A stretch of 45,036 nt of DNA from Porogramme epimiltina (GCA_900155495.1 FTLJ01000946.1:1-45036); one strand, 5' to 3'. Numbered from the stretch's first letter, positions 21,508 through 32,589 are shown. The notes: generated from the letters alone by a model not told the origin. Made by a program: numbers and translations.

Positions 21508-22578
21508 ATGCGCTCCTAAAGCGCTTTCTGGTTGTCGTTTTTGATGACCTGCTTCCTGGCAGGCAGTCACGCTGGTGCCCAGTCTACTAACTCCTTCTAT
21601 ACACCCACTGGCACTGTCGCATCGCCGACGAGTTGGTCCGTGATACCGGAACCCCTGAACGGGGGAATCAAACGCTTCACAAGGCACGTCTATCCCTGGT
21701 ACATGCATGTTGCTGCTCTCGGCGGGTACTTACATTCTCCCCTCCAGGACGAAGTAGCCTATGTGAGGTCCAGAAAGGAAATCGCCCACCAAGCCCTCTG
21801 GCACTGGCTCGAAGGGCTCTCTGAACCAGTTTATAACGGCAACATCTCGGAAGACACCCTCTCGATCGCATTTTCCCTGTCGGGAGGAAACTTCCGGGCG
21901 TCACTCTTCAACGCGGCGTCCCTTGAAGCGTTCAACGCGCGGAATTCGACCAATGTCCTTGAAATCGGTTTTGGAGGGCTCCTCCAATCCTCCACCTACA
22001 TATCTTCGCTCTCGGCGTATGTGCCTGGGGCCATTGCATAGCGTGCTAGTACTCGCTGTGCTTGTGGCACCCACGATAGAGGCTCTTATGTCGCAACGAG
22101 TCTCATGTTCAACGAATTGGCCACTGGCCACGATCTCGTGTTCGGGAATAGCTCTGCCAGCAACCCCGAATGGCAGCTCGAGAAATCTCTGTTCGCACCA
22201 GGGGATCAGGGTCAGAATGCACAGCCTTTCATCACCTACTTGGTTGATGACCTCGGAGCCAAGCGCTTTACGGGGAACTTCACCGTCACATTCTGCGACA
22301 TGTGGGGACGAGCTGTGTGTACCTGCCGTCTATCCTTGGAGCTGTTACCGAACCACTCCCGTATAGTTGGCATATCATTTCCTCCCGGGGACCCCGCCAG
22401 ATCCATTCGCATCGAACACCACCCAGAGCAACCATGCTGCGTCACTGACATTTTTTCCCGCAACCAACTTGTAAGTATGGGCGGACTACGCGCCTTCCAA
22501 ATCGAGAAGTTTGCCAATATGCCACTAGGACGACCTGGAAGGACCACGCCATGCCCTTTCCCCTGGTGTGGTGATTAA
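21508..22578 (+). pseudogene. lysophospholipase (phospholipase B) pseudogene, truncated
   Basis: Family: secreted fungal lysophospholipase/PLB of the cPLA2 catalytic-domain type, which removes acyl chains from phospholipids and lysophospholipids. Seen: the core SLSGGNFRASLFNAASLEAF, then FGGLLQSSTYISSLS, matching the family's SGGGYRA...GGLLQS-TY block that carries the nucleophile Ser. After a 63-nt intron (22017-22079) come SYVATSLMFNEL and VTFCDMWGRAV, the counterpart of the D-x-WGR-A block. Broken features: the signal peptide is interrupted by TAA at 21517-21519 (MRS stop SAFWLSFLMTCFLAG...). The protein stops at 22578, so the second half with the catalytic Asp is missing. The family is normally about 600 residues; only about 330 are left. 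A start at a later Met would lose part of the signal peptide. Confidence 0.65.
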
Positions 22579-23259
22579 TGTGAACTCCCCGAATGTCCGC
22601 GGTCCCGTATTTGGCGGCGTCGGTGGTGCGTCATGGCCAATCATGCGCCGCAGCTCTTCGCCCCCATCGACGTCGCGTGGACCGTGCGCGTTCATTAGGC
22701 TCGCGGACGGTCTCGAGCACGCTCAAGACTGCATAAATGGTCGTCGTCTCTGTTCCCTTACCCTGATCTCCTGTATAGACCACTGATGATCCCTGTTCTC
22801 ATCGTCACAGTATCCGTCCGTTGTACGTTTGAATATTATCATGACTCGTCTAGTCTACACCTGCAGAACCGTAGAATAGTCCATATATTGCATTTATAAC
22901 ACATCAGCGGCCTCAGACCACCAACTGAACGTTCTTCATGCTTTGAAACCGGGGGGCTTACTCGTCTTAAATCTCTTATTTCCGGGCGCCCAAAGTGTCT
23001 TATTCCTGAGATGTCTTGCGTCTTAAACGTCTTAAAAGCCTAAGTAGGACGTGACAAGACGCGATAAGACATTTGAGGTTCTACTGATGGCACAATTTTG
23101 AAGCAGAAGACGATGTAGTGGCCCACTGCATCTACTATTACAATGGCAGCCGTGCAAGTACATGTGCTCTCTAGCAGGCGCAGGAACTGGGAGGTATAGC
23201 TTGGGTTCACATAGCAGTACGTGCAGAACATGATCAACGACCGCAGTTCTACGGGCCCG
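22579..23259. other. intergenic with a foldback repeat
   Basis: No gene recognised. 22955-23075 is rich in copies of GTCTTA and its complement TAAGAC; see the repeat at 23011-23073. Confidence 0.4.
23011..23073. repeat. imperfect inverted repeat built on GTCTTA
   Basis: The left arm ATGTCTTGCGTCTTAAACGT (23011-23030) pairs imperfectly with the right arm GACAAGACGCGATAAGACAT (23053-23072). Further direct copies of CGTCTTAAA and TGTCTTAT lie at 22967 and 22996. It could be one end of a MITE or a transcript hairpin. Confidence 0.4.
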
Positions 23260-23960
23260 AGGAGGTGTTGCAGGGTGCTCCGAGTCGACGCGGTCCATCA
23301 TCAAAACGACAGTGCAGTTCGACGTGCTGGCGAACGTGCGGATGCAGCAGGTGCTGCACTCCCTTGAGACATACCGCGTCCCCGGTGTTCACCGGGGACG
23401 CCGTCACGCGCTCAGTGGGAGCGCGGGAGCGCGCCGGGTCACCTGCAGGGGTGGGGAGGAGACTATATAACGTCAATGCTGCTCGTGATAGGCTGCGAAA
23501 ACAGGGTTGTGCTCGCGATCGCGGAGATCTCGAGCCTCGTGCACTGGAATGAGAGCATGCTCCGCCGCGGGCGGCTCTCGTATCCTGAGCTCGTGCAGCA
23601 TGGGCTGAGCATCGAGATGCACCTCGCGCTGGGCACGATCGTCAACCCGATCGTGCCACTCTAGCTGGCCATATATACGGCCCGCCCGCACTCGCGTCGC
23701 ACACAGCTAACAGCGGCGGCGGCAGCGCGGGGCGCGCAAGGGTCACTGTAGGGGGCGCAAGGGGGGCGAATGCGGAGGTGGAGTTGGTCCAGCGGCGGCG
23801 ACTGACGAATGCGATCTTCCGCATGTTGGCCACCGGGCCAGGGTATACCTGTACACAGTGCTCTTCGGCAACTAACCTTCGTGACCGGAGATCCTGGGCG
23901 CGATGGTGGAGCAATCGCGGCGCGGTGCAAGGTGCCCGAGGTGTAGCCGAGCGTGCGCGG
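23260..23960 (+). pseudogene. fungal-specific transcription factor relic (Fungal_trans_2-like)
   Basis: Several separated stretches match the usual C-terminal regulatory domain of basidiomycete Zn2Cys6-type factors. They are TTVQFDVLANVRMQQVLHSL near 23310; MLLVIGCENRVVLAIAEISSLVHWNESM, then RRGRLSYPELVQHGLSIEM, at 23476-23640; RRRLTNAIFR near 23795; and RVYLYTVLFGN with PEILGAMVEQS near 23838-23915. They lie in different frames with stops between them, so the gene is dead. No zinc cluster is present, and the 5' end is missing. Confidence 0.5.
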
Positions 23961-25020
23961 GAGCGTTGTATGCATTGTCGTGTTTGGGATCTACATAGAA
24001 GACCAGCACCAGCGCACGTTCCTCCTCCGCATGCCAGAACGCCAGGATCAGGAGAGCGTAGGGAATGTAGAGGAGGTTGGGCGTGTTCATGTCCGTAATA
24101 GTATGGATCCATTTGGAAGTGAGAAGGGGGAGCGGGGAGCGGGCGGTGGCGCTATACTCACCACCACTGGTGCCTGCTACAGGGGAGGCGACTTGGACTG
24201 CCTCTCGAAGGGGATCGGGTAGCGTGCATGCCCCACACGGCTTCTTCCCCTCCTCCATATCCAATACCAGGAAACTGAATATCGCCTCATGATCTCTGAC
24301 GTCAAAAAGAACGCGCCTCTGAATGAGAGCCGTCATCGACGAACACGTTGCAAGGATCGGTAGAGTTTGCGGAGACCGAGGCCTTTGGTCCTGTATCCGG
24401 GAGGAACGTATGCCATATTCAGCGAGAAGAGGGTTTTTCGTGGGGCAATCGTTCGAAGGAAGGAGTCGCTGCGACAAGACAGCCGCCAGCGACATTCCGA
24501 AGAAAATCTACAAGCCATTTGTTGTGCCTTGTTTGTTTAGCTACATTCAGAAAACCGTCGGATGACGAAGGAAAACATAGGACGATCGTTGGCCGATCAC
24601 ATCCCAAATGCGGAACTTGCCCGATCACTTGAAACAAGTGTTCGAGGCGATGGCGGGAGACGTCGGGAATCCTTAGGAATTGCAGACGTGAGGATAGAAA
24701 GGGAATGTATCCGGGGGTTAGGAAAGGGAGGGAGACCTGGTGAAGGCAAGGGAACGGACCTTGACGGTTGATGGCTTGGGAAAGGTAGTGATAGCTTGTG
24801 AACCCTCGTGACACCCGAGGAACCCTTGTGACACTCCGTGATCCATGATGTTCTCAAGCTTTCCCAAGCTTTCCCAAGCTCTCCTCATCAAGCTCAGAAC
24901 ACAGGATTTTTGTCCAATAAACCCCGCCATAGCTGGGCGTGCGTTTGAGTTAACGTTGAAGCAGGGACAGGTTGTATTCACAGCCGCCCAACGGCATGGG
25001 CGTCTCATTAAATTTCCCGC
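23961..25020. other. spacer with unassigned minus-strand scrap and A/G-rich repeats
   Basis: On the minus strand near 24015-24110 there is a hydrophobic stretch (NLLYIPYALLILAFWHAEE) that could be a membrane segment of a decayed gene; family not recognised. From 24560 to 24900 the + strand repeats short words (GGGAATCC, GGGAATG, GGGAACGG, then CTTTCCCAAG twice near 24858), like a decayed non-coding element. Confidence 0.3.
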
Positions 25021-26230
25021 GGCATCGTTCAACAGAGGCTTTCTACCTCTTTCCTCCCCCTCTGAGTCCTGACGCTATTCTCATCTTATTTTACTCATAC
25101 CTCGTCCCGTCTCTCTCCGGTTACATTGAAGCGCACACTGTGTGTACCTCGACAGCAAGCTCTCAGATCTCAGATCCCAGTCACGACATACCCGTCTTCA
25201 ACCGCGTTAATTCCGGATTCTTTGTGAGAATAATCGACTCATACACAACCTCGCCGTTTTTCCGGGTCTTCGGCGCGTTCAGTTTCAAATCACTTTCATT
25301 AGGGTACGCACTTTGCAAACTTGTGAGCACATTCTGGCGTACTAAAGGATTTCAACCATGGCATGTATCGCTTAGCCCTATGCTCCCCATGCACGCGAAT
25401 TGTCGCTTCGTACACACCGAACACTAGCACAGGCTCGCGCAGCTCTTGGAATGTCGAGGCTCCCACAAGGGCCCTTCTCGAATTCTTCATTCATCCCCCT
25501 TTAGGTTAGCCCCGCGTGTACCAGTGTATCCCCGTACTTTCTGGAAATCTCAGCATCTCCGCATAACGCACGCATGTCTACAGATGGCTAAGTGTACCTC
25601 CCAAGTGACCCGTGAGAACACGGTCGAACATAGAGAGCAACAGCGGTTCATATCTCACCTGCCAGCGGCTTCCTCAAATTGATCCCGTCAACACTCAGAC
25701 TGCTTCTCTCCGAAACAGTCAGATTCCCAAATACGCCTCCAAGTCGTCATTCCAATAGTACTCAAAGTTCTACGGGGCCTTCGAAGGCTCCATCGACCAT
25801 AGATTTACCCACACGCTCACCGCCGACTCGGCGAACGGATCGTCAGCGACACTACATTTTTAAGTTTCGAAGAACCTCTGCATCGTGAGGCTCCTGATAC
25901 ATGTCATCCGACTCTTCTCAGGCCTCTCCGCTCGCGCATTGAGACAGACCCGCACTCGCTTCGTTAGAACGTTTACGCCGACCGGCGACAGAGGAACAGA
26001 ACACTGCTCCCGGGTGACGCCCACCAGATGGAAAAGTTCCTGCGGAGTGGTCCGTGGGCCCCTCACCGCCCTCGAGCCGCCAAAGGTATCTGCTGCAATG
26101 CACTGGGCCGTCAATGGAGACTATGCCACGTCTTTGTACCCGAACACGCTCAAGCGATTCAACGGACACCGCTAGACTACGGCACGGCGTCGGGGGTATT
26201 GGCATTCCTCTGAACTACGTTGAAGGTATA
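25021..26230 (+). pseudogene. decayed second-lineage kinase (unit II)
   Basis: The leader 25200-25600 is collinear with 1350-1740, 32770-33100 and 43380-43720. The 3' part (25930-26110, ACTCGCTTCGTTAGAAC ... GGTATCTGCTGCAATG) aligns with 34308-34475 in unit III. Reading frames are short and interrupted. Kinase ancestry is inferred from the better-preserved unit III and IV copies in the same position. Confidence 0.45.
25277..25309 (+). promoter_or_regulatory. shared GTTCAGTTTCAAA / TTAGGGT box, copy 4
   Basis: GTTCAGTTTCAAATCACTTT followed by ATTAGGGTACGCAC, upstream of the decayed kinase of unit II. Confidence 0.4.
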
Positions 26231-26694
26231 TGACCGAGACACCCCTGGCTTTTTCAAATAGACCCTCCACAACTAATCAGCGAGAAGCTTTCCGTTACGT
26301 TCGTCATCGTCCCCATACGCGCCGTGAAGAATGCAACGCAACTTCCTCATCCGCCCCACAGCTTTCTCATGCACCCACTCTTCCACTGACCTGCCTACGG
26401 CAGGACTCGACGGCACACGTGGTCATGCATCTATCCCTGAACAAAAGTACACTAAGCAATGCCGCATTTCCGTGATGTAAGATATAACAAATCTAACCTA
26501 GGGATGGTCGATATATGGGGCCAGGACAGGAAGTGGAGGAAGTGTAATCACCGTACTCCCAGAGCAGATTGGTTACCGCCATCGCATTATCCACGCAAAG
26601 ACGCAACATAACTCTGGTTCTCCTTCCCGCAGGTGAACACTATTTAAGAGGGTACACCGTGAACACCAGCTGACCGTACTGGGTGTACCCACAG
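26231..26694 (+). promoter_or_regulatory. upstream region of gene Y, copy 1
   Basis: No gene. The last 190 bp are similar to 34620-34819 upstream of the second Y copy. A TATA-like CTATTTAAGAGG lies near 26640, about 50 bp before the ATG. Confidence 0.4.
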
Positions 26695-27731
26695 ATGAAC
26701 CTCCCGGGAGAAGGTCTAAACTATGCGCTGAGTGGTATGGGCCCCCAACAAGATAACCCCGTACGCTCCAGTAATATAGCCGCTACTTTGAAAGATGCGC
26801 TCTCTGTGCGTTCTCCTCGCATTGTAACTAGAGTGTAGGCTGACATTTTTCATATGCCCCGCAGACGACCACCGCCCTCGTGCCTCCGTCAGAGCCACGA
26901 GCATACACCACATCCTCGGGCATCTGGTACATCTGGTCCATTCTATCAGAGGTACATATCTATCTATGTGCAGCGTGCGTACACAAGCCGATCATCTTAC
27001 AGGGGAATGAGAACCTATCTGACTCTCAAAGTGTTGCCCCAAAGGGCACAATGCTTGACCGCCCGCCTCAGGTACGTCTTCCTCAATGATATAATAAACT
27101 CTACGAAGGGACCTACTATTACTTGTTAGTCCATTGATTTCCAGTCTATCTTGTATATCCTCCCGGATAGCTTGCGGATCTTCACGCCCGATGATACGAG
27201 GCTTCCTGCGGAGGCGACCACAGGATCCTTCAAGGATGTGTGCGTGGCGCTTGGCGGGATGTGGCTGGACGTCACAATCGGCGATGCGTTGAACAAGCAA
27301 GGCGTTGTCGATCCGGACGGGTCGGTATTCGGCATCAATGAATCGATTTTGGACAAACCCGTCACACAGAAGAAGGTTCAGATCGCTATTGTTGTGAGTG
27401 TCGCTCCCTTTACTAGGACCCGTTAATCGCTGATAGTATCTGCAATCCACCGTCCATAGACTGGTGATAATGGCAGGCACAAGACTGGCCAGATCACCCT
27501 GTGGACTGGCAAAGGCACAGTCCGAACTCGTGCTCAATTTGCACAGGATGCCGCTCGTGCCATCAAGAAGCTCCTGGTATTTATTTCTTGGTCTGAGGGT
27601 GATAATGAATGACACTAACTCGCACTTCTGAGAACGAACCAGACAACGTTATCAACAAGGGTGTTCGGCTTGTGTGGGCTAAAATATCTTCGAAGGGTAC
27701 CATCGAAGTAGAGTTACTGAGTCGTGTCTAG
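26695..27731 (+). CDS. gene Y copy 1, unrecognised six-exon protein (intact)
   Basis: Exons 26695-26805, 26865-26951, 27003-27071, 27145-27393, 27460-27576 and 27633-27731 join in frame to about 243 residues; all five introns are GT-AG, about 51-73 nt and phase 0. I recognise no domain. Support comes from the second copy (34820-35874), where the same exons 2-6 and splice sites are kept while differences fall mostly in introns and third codon positions. Well-conserved segments are PQQDNPVRS in exon 1, P-x-PEPRA and TSSG-x-WY in exon 2, SQSVA in exon 3, MWLDV-x-x-GDALNKQGV and QKKVQIA in exon 4, LWTGKGTVRTRAQFAQDAA then RAIKKLL in exon 5, and NKG-x-RLVWAK in exon 6. No signal peptide or membrane segment; probably soluble and mixed alpha/beta. 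Likely a lineage-restricted mushroom protein. Confidence 0.65.
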
Positions 27732-28960
27732 GTTGTATGTGCCGTGAAGAGAGGTTGCAGGCCAAGTTGGTGTAATGAGTTGTACCACGTCGAATACTGC
27801 GCATAGCAATAAAGGTTGACCATCATGAAAACTTCGAGCCCATGAGGATGGACAGGAGCGCGGCGAGTGAGGACGAGGGTTTAGGCGTCCCGAGCAGCAA
27901 GCCTCACATACTAGACAGCCTCATCATGACTCCGACGGGTAGTCCGAAGAGGTGGTAGGGCGGGTGGCAGGCGGCACGTCAGTGCAACCATTGGTCAGAT
28001 GCGGAGAAGGCCATTGGGGCGTTCTTGTCCTCCTTGACGGCACATTATCGGATCATAAAAGCGTATTAGGTGCATGCACTCCCAACAGGGGCAGGGCGTG
28101 GGCGCCTCGCTGCCACAGGCTCTTAAGTAATAAGTCCTCTCCGTGGCCGTGCGGAGATGCAGCTCAGTGCGGCGCGTCGGGTACTCCGAGGGGGGGGGAG
28201 GTGCTGCGCATTCCTTCCTACCATTGTGATAGATCGACCGCACTTTGGCACTCTACCGCGACAAAATTAACGCGTCCTGACGCCTCCGACGACGCCGCCG
28301 CCGCCGCCAGCCCCGTTCATCCCTTCGCGGGTTCCGTCCGGAGAGCTGCGCGTGGGGAGCGACGAGTGGAACCTGCCGCACGCTGTGGACAGTTTCCATG
28401 TGTCCACAGGATCAGCGGCCGCCGCATAGTCGGGTGGGGACGCGTGCGTGATTCATTGGACTCGGAGCTCTCTTCCAAGTTCCATGCGCCGCCGAGAAGT
28501 ACTGCGGTCCGTCAGCGCTGCGCAACTGCATGCGGAGGCCAGCCACCCAACCACCTAGCGAAGAGCGACGGCAGCCCCGCACTAGTATTGTCACTACCTG
28601 GGCGAAAAGGCGAGCAGCGGCGCGGGCCTCCGCGGGGACGAGCAGCGAGCACCGCGCGGCGCGAACTCTAACTTCCTTCTGTGGCGGGCGGCGGCGGCTG
28701 GTAAGCATACAGCTTCGACAGCTTATGTTTTAGGCAATGTAGGGCCCTATTCCCCTCCGTCTTTCCCGCTCTCTAAACATTTCGGCGCGGCAGGAGTGGA
28801 AGGGTAGCGGAGCGCGCAAACCCACACTGGAATCTCTGAGACGAGTCTGGCACACGTGCTCAGCCAAATGAGGCCATACCCGGGCCAGGCCCCTTCGGCT
28901 ATGCTCTCTCGCCGGAAAGAATTCCCGCTGCCTCCCCTCACATCAATGTCCCTTCGACCG
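27732..28960. repeat. block Z, copy 1 (no gene recognised)
   Basis: Shares with 35875-37430, in the same order, GACGGCACATTATCGGATCAT near 28034, CTTTGGCACTCTACCGCGAC near 28242 and AACATTTCGGCGCGGCAGGA near 28776. GC-rich and open in several frames on both strands, but no frame is conserved between the two copies. It could be a decayed gene or a long promoter. Confidence 0.4.
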
Positions 28961-29109
28961 CCGTATAGTTCTTACCACCCCGATACAAGCTTACTGGACC
29001 GTTATGTCAGTTAGGATTACAGTTAGGTTTTAGGGATTGGGATTGGAGGAGCGCGCCTAAGCGCGCGGCGGGTGTTCAGCTGGATTCTTCGGGGAGTAAG
29101 ATAGACGCC

Positions 29110-29614
29110 GATCTATCTAATCTAACTGTGATCCAGAGTGAACTGGACCGTCAGCTCCGTTTTTGACGTTTTCTCGTTCACAGGGTCCACGTACATGGCA
29201 TCCGCCCTTACTTCCTACGTAGAACCCAAGAGGGCGAGCCGGTGCGGCACACCAGGATCCGGATCGGGCTCGCATCACTCTGTAAATCCCGACTTCGTCA
29301 CGAGCGTGGCCGAACTGGATTCGACAATGATGCCTGCTTTTTTGAAGTGCATACTAAGAGCGGTCAGGTCCAAACGCTGCTAGTAGCCGGACCCTTGGCC
29401 GCAGAAATATTTGATGAACGGGATGTCCGGAAAGGAGTACCCGCGGGCGGTGAACGGCGCGTCGGGACTCGGGGAGTGGTTCAAAGAACGATTACCGGTC
29501 TTGTTTACCCAGAAACCTCTTAGGATGCACACGGAGACGACGGTTTACCACATGCTTGAGAGGAATAGAGCTAGCATAGCCGCCGAGGAACTAGAAGTTG
29601 TCCTCATGTCGTAG
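29110..29614 (+). pseudogene. FunK1 relic: leader joined to 3' tail (unit III)
   Basis: 29110-29400 matches the FunK1 leader of unit II. 29530-29614 matches the 3' flank of the other FunK1 genes. The whole kinase body is missing between them, consistent with one internal deletion of about 2.9 kb. An open frame of 67 codons (29411-29614) crosses the junction (MNGMSGKEYPRAVNGASGLG ...); I see no reason to think it is translated. Confidence 0.5.
29362..29385 (+). promoter_or_regulatory. half box TCAGGTCCAAA, copy 5
   Basis: GGTCAGGTCCAAACGCTGC; the TAGGGT half is lost, at the border of the deletion. Confidence 0.3.
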
Positions 29615-31364
29615 AATCACAGTACAGCTTGACCATATACGCACGTACAGTTCTGTGTACATCAAATACCATCCCCTCCCAGACCGTGAGTGAGCTCCAA
29701 GTTCACAGCTCCTGCCCAACGGGCACGCCCCCTTCTCCAACCCCGTCCGAAAGCTGGACATACAATGGCGTCAGCGAGGGCCCTCGTCATGCGACAATCA
29801 TTCAAGACAGTCATTCGAGATAGAAAAGAACAGTACACACACCTGTAGTGGTCGCCGTTCTGAATGACGGCGCGCGCGTAAGGAAACGCTTGGTATCTGC
29901 TCTTCCTGACGATCTTCAAGTTGACGTATCGCACCGGGATGCTGTACACTGTCGAAGCGGAATTTTGAACTTGGCTACGATCGGTGCCGCTCGTCAAGGG
30001 ACTCGTGCCCTGTGCCGCGTAGTGAGCAAGGTGCGAGAGAAGTGAAGGCCGACGAAGGTGCGGGAACATCGAAGGGGACGGAAGCATACCTTCACAGATG
30101 CCCGAGAGACAAAATCTCGCGTGCGCATAAGAAACTCGCGGACGCCGCCGAGCAACTTGATCTTCTGCACCGATGCGGATCTGTCTCGCGCATATCGCGC
30201 TGCCCATCGCCGCCTATGCACGTGAATTGAGCCTTCGCTTCATATGTAACAGGATGAGGCGACGTGCGTACCTTAATTCCCGAATAGATCAGGGCTTCAG
30301 GCAGGAGAGGCGCTTGTGATGACGCAGGGACGCGGAAGACGACATCGGGGTAGAGTTGATACCGGCGTCGTTCGTAGAAGCACGTCCAGAGCGACGAGCT
30401 GAGACGACGCGCAGCTGCGCGTGTGAAAGCAATTCAAAGCGGAGGGGTGGGCATGAGTGACAGGAACTCGGGTAGGAGGAAGATGACGCACTTGTCGATG
30501 AGGTAGCACAGACAACCCCCATGCAGGGTGCCGTGCCATTGAGCATCTCTTCCCTCCAGAGTCAGCACCGCGCACGCACACCAATCGTCCAGACGAACAT
30601 ACCTTCGAACGCCTGCGCCGTCTATGCAACGAAGTCCTCGGTCTTGTCGCCCTCCTGTTGCAGTGGAAGTCTACACGGGCGACGCGAATCTGCCTGCCGG
30701 ATGCATACGAAGACAAGTCGGGGGCGTCCCTAGCGATGGCGGCGGGTCCAGGAGCGCAGTGGGAGGGGATGAGCCCAGCAGGGGGGCGTTGTGCGGCTTT
30801 TAGCGTGGCAGGGGGGTTGCGGTTGGGCTTGCATATTCTACGAGGGAGGGAGTGACGGCGCGGCGGGGTGGTAGGCGGCCGGGAGCCGTTCTCGAGCTAT
30901 GTACGGGGGTGTACGTGTGCATGACTCCAAGCAGAGCGCGTGGTTGGGCCTGTCGGTGGTCGTTGGAGAGGTGTTCCATGCGACGCCGGGCGCGATTCAT
31001 GTTGAGCGCAGGGGAGGGGTACTTGGGCCGCGGGCGTGGAGGGCCGTTGTCTGTCGCTCTCTGTCGTGGTAGAGAGTAATTGCAGCGTCCACGCCGTCCC
31101 GATTTGCGCTGGAGAGAGTGCCAACCGCGCGTGCGTTGGAACTTGGAGGGGCAGAGGCAAGTCGCTCCCAGCCAAATGGGCGTCTTCATGTCGGTAGAGG
31201 CCACTGCTGCTTTCTGCCGAGTTCATTCCCGCTGGCATCGCCTATGACTGTCAGGCTACGGCTTTCTCCGTCCCATCTTCCCCTTACTCGTACCTCGCTC
31301 TGCCTATCCACGAGGAGTTATACTTCGGCGTCGACTACGTCCACCTCAACATTAGATTCTCATC
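29615..31364 (-). pseudogene. family X gene relic, copy 3
   Basis: Contains, on the minus strand, the KIKLLGGVREFLMRTRDF exon near 30090-30165 preceded by a CGGTGCAG acceptor and followed by a GTATGC donor, the KSRYQAFPYARAVIQNGDHY segment near 29855-29905, and a terminal LELTHGLGGDGI near 29670. Upstream exons near 30640-30740 (APDLSSYASGRQI) are degraded. Ends at the hAT-type insertion. Confidence 0.4.
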
Positions 31365-31372
31365 TCCACAGT
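31365..31372. repeat. target-site duplication, left copy
   Basis: TCCACAGT, directly left of the element end TAGTGATG; identical to 32754-32761. Confidence 0.8.
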
Positions 31373-31383
31373 TAGTGATGCTA

Positions 31384-31520
31384 GGGCTCGGGCCGGGCTC
31401 AAAAGCCCGGGCTTGGGCCGGGCTTTGGGGGGCTCGGGCTCATCGACACAGTGAGCCCGGCCCAAGCCCTCCAGTAGGGCTGGGCCTGGGCCGGGCTCGG
31501 GCTTAGCCCGGGCCTACTGT
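31384..31520. repeat. left subterminal GC-rich repeats of hAT-type element
   Basis: Tandem and inverted GGGCCGGGCTC / GAGCCCGGCCC words, interrupted near 31445 by a short spacer, with CCAGTAGGGCTGGGCC near 31471 also found in similar form at the right end. Confidence 0.6.
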
Positions 31521-31612
31521 GAGCGTACAAGGGTAGTATAGGATAGTTGTGTGTGATAAGTATACAATAGTTAATAAACTGTACAAACGGTTCGCCTTCA
31601 TATTGGTTACTA

Positions 31613-32568
31613 CTATCGAGTTCGCTGATACATCCTGTCCTGATCATGAGGGCGCGCGGGAGGGCGTGGTGGATGAGCGGCCCTGGGGGGAGGGCGAGGA
31701 AGAAGAGGAGGCGCCAGAGGAGGTGGAGCCTGAGGTTGTCGTGCCACTGGGGTGCGTGGTTTGCGACGGGACCAATACAAGGGATAGGAGAGTGCATGAG
31801 CGTATGAGAGGATTGCTGCGCTGTGAAGGCACTCACCATGAACACGCGGAGGCCGTCGCGCGGAATGTGCACGGATGCAGTGGCGAGCCAGCAGTTCTCC
31901 AGGATGAACTTTCCTCCCGCAAGCGCGCCGACCGTATATATCCGCCACCGTTCGTGGCCACTCCCGTGTATGGTGACGAGGCCAGTGACAGCGCCCTCGG
32001 AGACATAGCCTAGAGCAATGAGTGCAAGGATGACATATTCGTTGAACGTGGTACAGTGATCACAGACCTGGATGATCACTTGACCGAACCTGCAGCAGGT
32101 GGGACGTGTCAGTGCACACGTTGCATAGCAGAACGCGAGAGAGAGACCTGACGTATAACGTACCATGCGCGTACAAGGAGAAAAGACGCGTCAAGAGGGC
32201 CTAGAGAGACCAGGGAGGGAAGAAATTTGAGGGAGGTCAGCGCGTTGCAGGAGGACGGCGCGGATGGATTTCGAAGGCCTGTTAGGCGGTATTTCGAGCC
32301 TCTGGAAGGTGTTTGGGGGCCATCTGACGACGATGACATAGAGGACGAAAAGCATGTGGAGGACGATGGCGAACAAGAACGTATGGCGGAGCGTAAGTGT
32401 CTGGGACTGACGGCGGAAGAAATGGGCTGTGGGGAAGACGATGGCGCTAGCAAGCACGATGAAGGCGTCGACCGAGGTGCTGACGAGGGTTTTCTCCGTT
32501 TGGTGTACTGCACCCTGGAGAGGGAGGACAGGGACAGCCTGGTGGCACCAGGAGCAGGACGTGCTCAC
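31613..32568 (-). pseudogene. captured fragment of a multi-pass membrane protein gene
   Basis: In minus-strand order: a first exon (about 32165-32568) with two hydrophobic helices (STSVDAFIVLASAIVFPTA; TFLFAIVLHMLFVLYVIVV) followed by RWPPNTFQRLEIPPNRPS; an exon 31837-32089 (FGQVIIQVCDHCTTFNEYV ... YVSEGAVTGLVTIHG ... RWRIYTVGALAGG); and an exon from 31746 down (WHDNLRLHLLWRLLFFLAL). Introns at 32090-32160 and 31747-31836 keep GT-AG ends. It resembles an uncharacterised basidiomycete integral membrane protein; function unknown. The 5' end is cut by the right subterminal repeat, a frameshift lies near 32190, and the 3' end runs into the left repeat without a convincing stop. The retained introns mean the fragment was copied from DNA, not RNA. 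Confidence 0.55.
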
Positions 32569-32589
32569 CGAGCTGTATGACGTCGGAGA

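Larger units (their letters stand above)
19566..25020. other. 5.5-kb foreign segment inserted into the X block of unit II
   Basis: The X block is collinear with its paralogues up to about 19565 (GAGGGAGCGTCAGCTGGGTATGAG, compare 1072-1100) and resumes near 25020 (GAGGCTTTCTACCTC, compare 1188 and 43228). Between lie three unrelated gene relics (F-box/LRR-like, lysophospholipase, transcription factor), all on the + strand, and AT-richer spacers. I found no clear terminal repeats or target duplication, so the mechanism is open: transposition, recombination, or loss in the other units. Confidence 0.5.

Noticed and set aside
28280..28310. GCCGCCGCC triplet run as a possible coding or microsatellite feature
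   Set aside because: Only a few repeats, and not conserved in the paralogous Z block.
29855..29905. IQNGDHYRC in family X as an HNH endonuclease core
   Set aside because: Only a short phrase resembles it, a splice donor falls inside it, and the required His and Asn residues further on were not found.
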